This document shows, piece by piece, positions 44,900 to 55,468 of a DNA stretch of 64,000 nt. The notes beneath the pieces were generated by a model that was not told where the DNA came from, did not search any database, and was given only the letters and a program-made list of their open reading frames with translations. A program made the translations under genes and the position numbers. The stretch is taken from positions 218,335 through 282,334 of the forward strand of contig JAOALB010000013.1 of the NCBI GenBank assembly GCA_025331125.1. The letters run 5' to 3'. The stretch's first letter is position 1. Each line of letters begins with the position of its first letter. This DNA comes from Mycogone perniciosa (Eukaryota > Ascomycota > Sordariomycetes > Hypocreales > Hypocreaceae).

Positions 44900-46121
44900 A
44901 CTTGATGTTTGCCATGGCGCGGAACAGGCGGTCTTGGCTCGGAATCTTGGGTTCGTTCACAGCGTCCAACAGCGGACATCACCAGCGCCAAGAAGACGCC
45001 TGAAACCAGTGGCAGGAGTTTTGTACAGCCGCTCTCTGGGCACAGGAGGAAGAGTCAGATCAGAAAAGAGTCACAAAACAGCCAACGTGTTCCAGAAACC
45101 GGCGGCCAATAATGGATGCAGAGTGTGTTCCGTGCCCATCACATCATCATCATCATCACCATCATCTTCAGCTCGTTTAGCGGGGGCCTCGGCATCTTCT
45201 CCGAGACAGATACGAGTGAACCGCGACTCAGGCATACTACTTTGCACGAGGCCAGATTCAGCCTTGGCGGCAGCCTGCCTCTCTCAATGCCTGTCGGCTG
45301 ATTTCGCATTTCCAACGTGATGCTTCGTCGTACTCATAGATGATAAATTGCACTGCGTGGCTGAGCCGAGGCGCTGGATAGGCTGGAACCCGCTGGAATA
45401 GCGGCAAAAGCCACCTATCCGTTCCCATTCCATTCCATTTCATTTCATCTCCCCTCAGCCCAGCCCATCATCCCATCTAGGCAACCTGTTGCCCCTCCTT
45501 TTGTTTGCCCCTCTATTTTTTCTCGGGTGGTGTGTGACGCTTGGGCGGCTTGGCCCAGTGGTTTAATTCGCGTAGAGGCTCAGGTGATGTGTTAGGGGGG
45601 GTCATGACTCTGAATCCTGTACGGTTCTGTAAAGGCCAATGAACAGATATTCTCGAAGAGCAAAGATGAGAACTCGCCAATAATAGATGAAATACGCACC
45701 GGCAAGTCCGGTGGCGCAGGCACTCTTCCAGGTCCATCTTTCAGGTCCCATGCAGCATACCTCCGTACTTCGTACCGCATAGATAGCATGCGGCATAGCA
45801 TCTCCATGTCGCATCATCGCGCCGCCGCCAGGGACCGCAGTGACTGCGCCACTCTTGTCGTGGATATTGCCGCACCGAACGCAACGATCCCATCCCGCCC
45901 GCATCCACTGTGTGTGTTGTGTGTTGGCTATTATTGGCACGCTGAGGGGGTGCTGCTTGCTGCTTCCGATTCCCTTAATAATACGGAGCAGCCTGCTTCC
46001 TGTTCTCTCCTCTTTCTCTTCCATCCCATCCCATCTTACTCCGTACTCCGAGTCCTCACAACAACACCACTTACACCAAACAACAAATCACATCACAACT
46101 CTCCTCCACACAACCGCCATC
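44900..46121. other. Intergenic region before the glycine-zipper gene
   Basis: 1.2 kb with a CATCATCAT microsatellite near 45144, TACTTCGTA-type elements at 45760-45775 and a tandem TACTCCGTACTCCG at 46037-46050. The CA-rich leader just before 46122 is typical of aspergillus mRNAs. No additional gene is supported. Confidence 0.55.
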
Positions 46122-46702
46122 ATGTCTGCTCAGGATTTCTACAACAGCTCCTCCGGCGACAGCAGCAACAGCGGCTATCCCCAGCAGCAGCAGTACGGCC
46201 AGCAGGGATATGGCCAGCAGCAGGGCGGATACGACCAACAGGTCAGTCCCCATTCCCCCCCTTCCCCTCTCTCACACTCCAAGGCCATCAAACTGACGCT
46301 CTCTTCTCGCAGCAGCAGCACCAGCAGCACGGTCAATACAACCAGCAGGGCGGCTACCCCCAGCAACAGCAATACGGCCAACAAGGCCACGACCAAAACC
46401 GCGACCAGCAGCACCAATACGGCCAGCAACAGCAATACGGCGGCCAGCAGCAGCCGCAGTACGGCCAGGACCAGCAGTTCGGCGGCGCCGGCGCCGGCGC
46501 CGACGGTGCTCAGGAGGGTGAGCGTGGCATCGGCGCCACCATCGTCGGCGGCAGCGCCGCAGCCTACGCCGCTCACAACTTCGGTGGCACTGGCAAGCTC
46601 GGCAGCATCGGCGCCGGTATTGTCGGCGCCATCGGTGCCAATCTGCTCGAGAACGTGTTTGAGAAGCACAAGGAGAAGAACAGCCACGGCCGCCGCGACT
46701 AA
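46122..46702 (+). CDS. Gln/Gly/Tyr-rich glycine-zipper protein
   Basis: Two exons, 46122-46241 and 46313-46702, give 169 residues. The N-terminal two thirds repeat GYPQQQQYGQQGYGQQQGGY-like units, a low-complexity composition like prion-like or phase-separating segments. The C-terminus has a Gly-rich helix pair, GERGIGATIVGGSAAAYAAH and GKLGSIGAGIVGAIGANLLE, the pattern of glycine-zipper 2TM domains, then a charged tail KHKEKNSHGRRD. The 71-bp intron has donor GTCAGT. The acceptor lies in a CAG repeat (CGCAGCAGCAG), so three acceptors three bases apart could give products differing by one or two Gln. The start at 46122 follows a long CA-rich leader. Fungal relatives are uncharacterised; membrane association is inferred. 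Confidence 0.83.
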
Positions 46703-47247
46703 AGGATCTGATCTGAATCTTTCTCTCTCTCTCTCTCTCTTATCGGTTGAGCATGATGACGATGGGGTAGGGATGGATGGATGGATGAATGGGCTTACTA
46801 CGAGACAAGGCGTTCTTTGTATGATTTGACGAAACACTTGATTTGGAACATCCAAGATAGGAATGAGACTGCCAAAAAGATCTCGGGTCATGAATCCTGG
46901 AGACATACTATACCATTACAAAACATATACTATACAATATACCTGCTTTCCGCTTGTTCATTTCCACTTGTCCATTTCCAGCTGTCGAATCTGAAATCTC
47001 AAGTTTCCAAGTATCAAATCTCAAACTGTACACGACGACATCCAAGTCAGAGACCCATAGACATACTTGATTTACCAATTCGTTGGTCTCATAATATACT
47101 TTCTAGGTATTTAACATGACTCACTGCACAGTAAGTCATGGCAATGACAAACACAAGGCTTACTACTCTCAGAGAATCCAATGTCATTTCCGTGAATCCA
47201 AAACACAACCATCCATAACGCATCATCTCGCAGAATTTAGGTATTAC
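46703..47247. other. Convergent spacer with simple repeats
   Basis: Lies between convergent 3' ends. It contains a (CT)n run near 46724-46740 and a (GGAT)n run near 46771-46787. No gene. Confidence 0.6.
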
Positions 47248-49446
47248 TTAGACCTCAGAGACACCCCGCTTCTCCATGGTAGAGGCATGCGGCTTGCCGT
47301 CATCGTCATCATCCGCAGTCTTGTGGTTTCCGGCCCAGCCAACAACATCCTGAGCGTCCTGGTCATGTGCAATATCAAAGCTCTTGCGCAGCTGCTCGGG
47401 GCCCAAGAATGTCAGGACAATGACATAGGCGTACACGCAGCCCATGAAGATGCAGATGACCCTGCCGTAGTCGAAACGGCTTACACCCTTGGTAGTGGGA
47501 GGCAGGGGGAATTGTTCACCAATACGCGCCTCAATGGTTGACGAGGCAGACGACACCAGGTTGCCCAATTGGTATGACGTGCCGACGACGAACGTTCGGA
47601 GAGCACCAGGCGACAGCTCCATCAGGTGGATGGGGATGACACCCCAGGCACCCTGCACACAGAATTGCTGGAAGAAGGCGGCGGCCATGATGGATGTATC
47701 GCTGACAAATGTGTAGGGGTACAGAAGAGCACCACCAACAACACAGCAGACAATGATGCAGAAACGACGACCAATAGACTGACTCAGGAAGCCGACAACG
47801 GTGCCACCAGTCATAGCGCCGAGATTGGCGACAACTTGCGTGACTGTGACTTGGGTAGCGCTGAAGCCCAGCTGGTTGGTCAACATGGTGGGGTAGAGAT
47901 CCTGGCTGCCGTGGCTCATGAAGTTGAAGCCAGCCATGAGGAGGACAAGGTAAGTCAGGAGAATCCAGTGGCGCTTGAGAGCAACCTTGCCTTCGGTGAG
48001 GAACACCTTGCTAACCGACTCTTCGGTCTCTCTGTTGTGGCCAGCCTCGAGGCGCATGCGGTCACGCTCCTGGTAGGTGTTGGTCTCGGGGAGCATAAGA
48101 CGGAAGGCGACTGGTAGATGGTTGGTCAGCATTTTCTTCACCCATACATTATTATTAAAGCCCAGTCCATTACTTACTGAAAAGCACAGGAGGGCCGGCG
48201 CCGAACCAGAAAAGAGGACGCCAACCATAAGGCGTGGTGTCAACGAGACCGCGGGCGAAAGCGGCGGCGAGGAGGTATCCAAAGGCATACTGCAGAAAAT
48301 TAGACAACTGTCGTCCCAGACGGCTGCGTTATGAGACTTACACCCTGCTGAAGGATACCACTCATAAGACCACGGGCTGCTTCAGGGCAGTCTTCGAGAG
48401 CAGTGGCGGCCGCATTTCCGTACAGTCCACCCATGGCCACGCCGAACAAGGCACGGCAAGCGAGGAATTGCTGATAGGTCTGGCAGAAGCCGGTTCCCTA
48501 AAAATCAGAGCCATGGTTAGCGCCATTCGTAAAAAGCACCAATTGGCACCGGGTATAAAAAATAAAAAATAATAAAAATAATAAAAAGACGATGGTTGTG
48601 TCGCGAAGAGCGGATGGAGCGAGTAGACAGATTTGGAGTTTGCGGCTGAATGTCCCCTGTGCTTCGTCCTCGTAATGCTCCGGAGATCAAAGTGCCGTCG
48701 GCCGGTAGAAGTACGAGTAGCGATGCTGGTGGCTTCAGCCAAGGCGGGTGGCCCCGCAATTGGGCCCCAAGTCATGGCCTGTGCCAGCCATGGCCAATCT
48801 GCAAGATCAAACTTGGCATCTCGAATCCATCGCATTATGTATCTGCATCTGCTCGAGTCGTGCTTCCAACCTCTCTTTGCGCGGGCGCGCAAACGAAAGG
48901 TCCAGCTCATTGCTAGTCGAGTAGGGGTGTGTGTGTGCGTGCGAAAGAAGAAAACATCTGAGACATGGGAATTCCTTACCAGCTCAAGGGTGATGAACAA
49001 GAGGTTGTTCACAACAAACGGCCACTTGCGGCCATAGCGATCGCTAGCGAGACCAAAAGCAATAGAGCCGACAGAGCGGAACATCAGCACGAGAGTGATG
49101 CCCCACGTAATGTCTGTGTTGGTCTTGCCGAACGTCTCGGCCAACTCGCTCACAGTCAAGCTGACCGTGAAGAAGTCGAACGCGTCCCTAGAAGAGGCCA
49201 TCTCATCAGCATTGTACCTTCTACCAAGCCGTAGTGAATAGAAGCAAGCACTCACCATGTCCAGGCCAAGAATGCCACCATGAAAAAGGCCCATTGCTGG
49301 GCGTTGAGCATGCGCAGCAGCTTCCACGGGTTGGGCATGTTCAGCATGGGAGGCTTCAGCGACGAGAAGCGCGTCGCCAGATACCGCCCGGCGGACATGC
49401 CATCGTAGTTCTCGCGAGTCCAGACATCCTCGCTGGTGGCACCCAT
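47248..49446 (-). CDS. Monocarboxylate:H+ symporter of the JEN family (MFS)
   Basis: Five exons on the minus strand: 49446-49256, 49187-48980, 48497-48342, 48289-48178, 48110-47248, for 509 residues. The family signature N-x-x-S/T-H-x-S/T-Q-D-x-x-x-T appears as NFMSHGSQDLYPT at residues 285-297. The first helix after the N-terminus reads AFFMVAFLAWTWDAFDFFTV, and FGLASDRYGRKWPF is MFS motif A. JEN proteins import lactate, pyruvate or dicarboxylates with protons at the plasma membrane and are switched off by glucose in yeasts and aspergilli. All intron phases fit (2, 0, 0, 1). Intron 2 is 482 bp, long for this genome, and holds a GT-rich run. Several CreA-type sites lie just upstream. Confidence 0.93.
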
Positions 49447-49800
49447 TGTGGGCAGATGGCTCTGGGGTTGTGGTCGTTTCCTAGACCGGCGGTGATATTA
49501 GGAGAAGCAGTAGGGCACCGTAGGTATCTAGGACTGTAGGAGCACGGGCTGGAGAAGGAGAAAGGAGGAAGAGGGGATAGTCCAAACGCAAAGATTGGAA
49601 GAGGAGAAGTTGGGGAACCCCAGATGGTTTTGTAGCCACGAGGAGGAAGCGGGACCGTTTACCGGAGGACAAAGCCCACCACACTACTAGCACTTGTACG
49701 GAGACTCGTACGAGTTGGTGTGTATTGGTACGAGTGCGAGGACGGGGATCCTTCCATTCGAAGGACCCTTCCTGTTTCTCTTCCCCGGAGCCGGTGAGGT
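49447..49800 (-). promoter_or_regulatory. Proximal promoter of the JEN-like gene with CreA-type sites
   Basis: Matches to the CreA consensus SYGGRG on either strand are CTGGGG at 49462-49467, CTGGAG at 49549-49554, CCCCAG at 49618-49623 and CCCCGG at 49783-49788. The motif is short and degenerate, so chance matches are expected; the link to carbon repression is inference from the known behaviour of JEN genes. Confidence 0.35.
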
Positions 49801-52701
49801 CGGTGGTGACTGGACATGGACAGGGCCCCGGCCAGCCAACAGCCAATAGCCAATAGCCACCCTGTCCCAGAACTGACAAAACACACCCATATGGAGAAGT
49901 GCTCCGTGCTCCATGCTCCTCTCCTCCAATGCAAGATTAAGCATTAGCGAGGGCAAAGTGAACGGACCCGTTTAGTCTTCGTAAGGATCAGTCGGTCATA
50001 ACTACGACTAATACTAGTACCACCATACCACGGGATCACTCGGGGAGGATATGGGGGAGAGAGGCCATGAAGCTGACGGACTCGGGAAGCAATCTTAAGC
50101 CTAAACCCAAATACTGCTGACATTATTAGACGATAACTAATATGAATCAACACCGGGAATCAACTACGAGTCCCTCGTTCTAGACCCGCCGGCGAGGCCG
50201 GAGCGTGCATGAGAGAGAGAAAAAAAAGAGACACTGCACGTGTACAGGTTACATTCCTTTCGCATCGGCCGAAAACACGGCGATCCCTCTTTTTGGTGGG
50301 GGGAGGGGGAAAGGAAGGGAAGCCTTGTCTTCAGCTACGCAAAATATCGATAAATAGCCAATTGCCGATTGGAGAAAGACACACAAGGCCGATTCACGCT
50401 GTGGTGCTCATAATGAGAGAGGGAGGCATGACATGCGCCAAGAGATTGCCTTGGACATGCATCGTTGACACCATTCGACTGGTCACTTGTCTGTCTTCAG
50501 CCTCCGCCAACAGTGCTTCCTCCATTTGTTCGTATGTACGGAGTACATGTACGGAGTACTTCGTGCTCTAAACAAAAACAAGAAATAAGAAATAAGAAAC
50601 AAGCACTTGTATCGTGTTCACACGCTGTCTCAGATATTTTTACCTCACACGGCAGAACATGCCTGGTTTTCCCTAACGCATTCCCGAGAAGCAAATGAGA
50701 TGGGCTCCAGACTCATCGCCCCTAGACCAGCAGGTCTAATCCCAACCCGGAAAACATGGCGTTCATCACGGCATCTTCTGCCGTTCGATGTTCCACTACG
50801 TGCCTTGGCATCGCCGTGAAGACCCTTCACTCACTCTAATCAGCCAATCATCTTCCCGGTATTTTCCCCGCCTACAGGGGGACACGCACAGGCAGACATA
50901 ATTTTGCCGACCTCTTTGGAAAAACGGGCTGAGTTTCTTAGGCCGCTTTCGGGTTGACATTCAGGAAAGACAGAAAATAGTACGAAGTAGCAATAGCAGC
51001 AGCATTATTGAAAAGACCAACAAAACCACACAAAAAGATACAGACAGTCTACGAGTACGGGAGAAATCGAATGTCCCGGGCCTTGATACTCTCCCACGAG
51101 TACCTCTAACGCCACCATCCCAGGCCGGCCTCTGTTTCGCGACTCGTGAATCCCGGCATCAAAACCCGCCGAAAACGGTCCCTGTCCAAGCACAGCGCAT
51201 GCGAGGAACGAGACGGACAAGATCCGAACCGTGTGCTTGCTTATAAATGAGAGTGGACGGAAATAGCATGCAGTTTGTTTGATTCCTCACTGAAGATTAC
51301 GCCGACCTGGCAAATCATGTAGAAAATAGATTTGCGTAAATACTATTACTACTCGTAGTACTCCGTATTATTATCCAAACACCAAAACAATCTCCATCAA
51401 CTTACTCCGCACTCCTCCTCCTCCTCCTCCGCATTGTATCACATGGCAAATACGATATTTCCTATACGAACTCAATTCCCCTCAGAAATTAGTTGCGTTT
51501 TTCCCCACGGAGTTCGATTTAAGGTTCTTGCTAGATCCGAAATCCCCAAACAAACGAAAACCAAAGATGCTCCTTTGCCAACATCCCATAGGTTCCCCCC
51601 GGATTAAGTGCTCCTATCGCCTCCGCTTCCTCCACACGAACATCCGGTTCTTTATCGTCCTCTTGTGGTTCTTCACTCACTAGCTTCTCAAACGTCCGTA
51701 CTTCGTAGTATGTACGGAGTAGTGGCAATACTATATACCTTACTAAGAATACGGTACGACGGAGTAATTATTACCCCAGTCCTTCCCCTCCACAATGGAG
51801 TCCGTCCGCAACTACGAGTACGGAGTACGCTTCTTGGCTTCGTACGAAAAAAAAAAATTTACCCCAGCAGAGTTCCCCAACCGGTTTTATCCCTTTCTGC
51901 CGGGTGACTCCGTTTTCTAGTCCGTTCCCCCACACCGAAAAATTCCCCAAAAAAGGAGTTGGTATGGATGTTAGGCCGTGTTACTCCAACAAACTTGTCC
52001 AGGACACGTAACAATCCCGGCATCTTCGGTGTCCCGGGGACGGACGGGAACATGCATGCGAATTGTGAATAATACTCCGTAGGCTGCCAAGTACCAGGAC
52101 TACTACTACTACCACTACTACTGCTAGTAGATGAGAATTATTACCTATAACAGCATGATCATTCAAGATGAAAAGTACCACTGGAATCACTGGAATCATT
52201 GGAATACGAGGGCAGAATTAGATGGACCCGGTCTCGGCATTTCTCCTACAATCGCTTTCATGATTCTCCATCAAATGTGCTCTCAGAAACCGCCATGAAA
52301 ACTAGGCTTTTCATCCCACAACCACCAATAGATGGATGATAGTGCTCACATTGAATCGACCTTGCAAGTCCAAAGCGGAAACAGCTCTGTTGTCTGAAAT
52401 GTGTTCGTCAAGTCACAACCACCACCGTAAATGAATCCACGGGATCCTGTCCCTGCCTCAACGCCCCCCGTCCGGGTATCGGAAATCCCATTTCGCTAAA
52501 TAATCCTACACGATGCCCATTATTATTTCAGCCGTAAGCTCCCTCTCCAGTTCATGCAATCATATCCGCGTAGTTTTCCTCGCGAAATGTCCTGTATGTC
52601 GACAACTTTGCAAACAAGCCGCCCCAAGATGTCTCTAAACTTTTCAGCAAGTACAATTCTTTACCCTGTCATCTGATCTTTATGCATCGCTGGGATTTGC
52701 T
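49801..52701. other. Long intergenic region rich in TACGGAGTA-like elements
   Basis: About 2.9 kb between the JEN promoter and the 3' end of the second regulator. It has the densest set of short TACGGAGTA, TACTTCGTA and TACGAGTAC elements in the window: 50535-50563 (two in tandem), 51359-51367, 51696-51722, 51813-51829 and 52073-52081. Open frames here are short and without motifs. Confidence 0.55.
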
Positions 52702-55468
52702 TCAGACACCTCCACCCATGAATGCCGCAAGGTCATCAAGATCCAGCAATTGTCGCTCAAATGCTTGGCATAGCTCAGGAGCTGTCATGTCTTGGCTTGT
52801 AGTCTGACCGTCCTGGCCTGCCATCACACCGTTGTGGCCCATATCAGGGCTCTGATGCCTCACATCCGGTATCTGCATGGACGCCTGCGGGGCACTGCCC
52901 GGTGGTGGTGATATAGTACCGGGGGTGGAGAGGCCGCCAGAACCACCATTAATAGTGGTGATTCCAGGTCGGCGTGGGATAGCAATAGGGGGCTCACTAT
53001 CGCCACGGACAGAACCAGACACCGAGCGGGGTCCTGGGAGATGCTGGCCCGGGATAGATGTGCTGGCCTGTTGATCGTACTCCATAGCGTCAGGGTTGGT
53101 ATCAGCATTAGAGGAGATTTCATCCTTGATACCACTTGATGGGCCATGAGAGTTAGATCCATGTCTAGAGCCCACGATTGGGGTGGCAGCATCATTGTTG
53201 AGAACCCGTTGCATGACGGTTAGATGCCTAAGCCAGCTCGTCATGAGTGGCCAGTTCTCCGTGCCGTCATGCATGAAGCGCAGTCCATCTTTAACAATGT
53301 GTGCTGCTGTCTCCACCGCATTGGGCGGGGTCAAGCCCTTGAGAGATAGATAGGCAACCGTGGCACTAGCGGTAAAAGCTGAGAAGAGCATGAAGATGGG
53401 AAAGCAAGTAGCATGGTCCTTTTCAGACCCAGCCTCGACGGCGGTCAGTAGAGAGATTGTACCATGGCATGAAGTAAAGAGCCGATCAACGGTGTCGTGG
53501 CAACGGGGACTCATGCGGAATGAATCAAGGCTAAACCCATTCAAGGTGACGTCTTGCAGCAGACGTCGACGGTGCACAAAAATCGTTGCGCAGTGGAGGA
53601 GGCAGTGAAGCATGGCGAAAGTGTATCCAGAGCCCATGGTCATGTGGAGGTTGATCTGGCCGGGCTTGTCGACGAGTTGCATTGGGAGTGAGGCTCGGAG
53701 ACCCTCGATTTTGATGATCAAGTCGGTGCAGTCGTCCTCGCGGAAGCTTGGTAGTGTGAGCATGCCCACAACATCTCGCCAAATGGTCGAGGCCAATACA
53801 ATGTATCCAAATTCGCCAATATCGCCGTTGGGGGTCTGGCCTGGGGAGAGAGTGCTGTGGTTGAGCTGCTGGATGAGGGTTTTGACGTATACAGCATTGC
53901 CAAAGGCGAAGTTGATATCAGAGCACGGAAGAGGCACATCAGCAGTGTCTTGCACTGCCAAGGCAGGGTACCGACCCGGGGTGCTGGTGAGCAGGCAGTC
54001 AAGGATGTAGATCAGCCAAAGGGTGCGGCGAAACGACTCATCCCGCTGAAAGCGATCGGCATTGTCGGAGGCGTGGTGGCTGTTCAGGATGTGGTACATT
54101 TGCAGCATCCTGGCTGCCTGGCCAAGATAAATATAGGCACGCACAGCATTGCGGGTGCCCCATTCATGAATGATGACGAGGCAGAGGGCCTGGATGTCGG
54201 CAAGATTGGGATGATCCAAGTTTTGGTTGATCAACGCGATGGCCTTGGCTGCAAAGGTTTCAGCCGCCGTGGTGGGAGTGCCATAGCGACGGATGAGACT
54301 GGGCGAGCTCCTAGGAAAACACCATCAGCATATCGAACACGGAATGCAGCATGCACAAAACGAGACGACAGGCCGAGCCAAGACCGGCACATGCCGTTCT
54401 GCCAAGCCACATCGGAGAGGGCTGCAGCGTCGTGGCCGATCCGCAGCGATCCACCAGGCCGGCCATAAAGCAGATGACATCGGCGCTGAACGCCGCATCA
54501 AGGGCGAAGCACAACTTACCGGGCTGCACAGGTCAAAAGCCCGTAGACAAGCGTTGATTCAAGCGATGCGTTCTTGAGCTGCTGCACAAACGACGGCTTA
54601 TGAAAGGCGACGCAGGCAGGGAACGTCTTGGAAACGACGCGTTCGCACTCGGCAATAAGCTCTGGTGTAAGCCTGAGGCAGCAAAGTCAGCATTTCCGTC
54701 CCGGTCTCGGGTTTCGGCGGCTCCAACGAAAAAGGCGGCGAAAATCCGCGATCCGCGACAACCGGAAAAAAACACAAATACACAATGGGACAGGCAGGAA
54801 GTGGGGGAAAGAGGAAAATTCGGGCCGTCTGCCAGCCGAACGGAGATGAGCGGGGTGGGGAGAATAAAGAAGGGTGCGTGGCAGAGCACGGCGCCTGAGA
54901 GCAGTAACGCGCGTGAAGGAGCTAAAAGGCGGCCGGGCCACTCGGAGCACAAGAGCTGGGAGGGCGCCGAGCCAGGGCAGAAAGTCGGGGGCTGTGGCAA
55001 GTTGCCTCGGACCAAGGGCAAATGAAGACAGACTTCGCATAGGGCAGAGCGCCAGACAAACAAGGCGACAAAGGCAGCGTTTGTTTTTTTCTGAGGCGGG
55101 CGGCAGCGGGAGCAGCGAAAAGGGGGGGGCCCTCGCCAAGAGAAAGAAAGCACTCACTTTTCGGAGGTGGTCTGGACGTGTCTGGCTCCGCCTGAGCCCA
55201 CAACGGGCTGTCTGGTGTCTGAAGTACCGGCCCCGGCGGCCGGCAAGGTCTCGCGAGCAGGACGATGAGCGGTGGAGTGACGAGCTGGGCTCTGTCCATG
55301 GTGATGGGCCATGCTCTCTGAGGGCAGATAGCACTCGTGCATGCCCTTTGCGCAGTTTTTGCAAGGTGCGCGGCCATTTTCGTAGACGCACTTGGTCTTG
55401 CCCTTGCGGCAGCGCACACACGCACCGCCGGCCCTGAGGGCAGTGGAGCGCACAACGCCGGAAGACAT
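52702..55468 (-). CDS. Zn(II)2Cys6 transcription factor with fungal regulatory middle domain
   Basis: Three exons on the minus strand: 55468-55158, 54672-54520, 54310-52702, for 690 residues. The zinc cluster is C17-x2-C20-x6-C27-x8-C36-x2-C39-x6-C46 (CVRCRKGKTKC, CKNCAKGMHEC). Exon 2 gives LTPELIAECERVVSKTFPAC, and exon 3 continues with the fungal-specific TF domain: LCLVIIHEWGTRNAVRAYIY, then FRRTLWLIYILDCLLTSTPG. The C-terminal 170 residues are disordered, rich in Ser, Pro and Gly. Splice phases (2 and 2) fit. Intron 1 is 485 bp, unusually long, and the leader upstream of 55468 is GC-rich. ATG 55468 is the first ATG in its frame; the open frame upstream to 56005 has no ATG. Target genes are unknown, although the JEN transporter is the next gene downstream. 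Confidence 0.9.

Noticed and set aside
45548..45572. tRNA-like D-arm (GGCTTGGCCCAGTGGTTTAA)
   Set aside because: No matching acceptor arm, anticodon stem or T arm follows.
52860..53195. Alternative frames over the regulator's C-terminus
   Set aside because: Shadows of the Ser/Pro/Gly-rich tail, no motifs.
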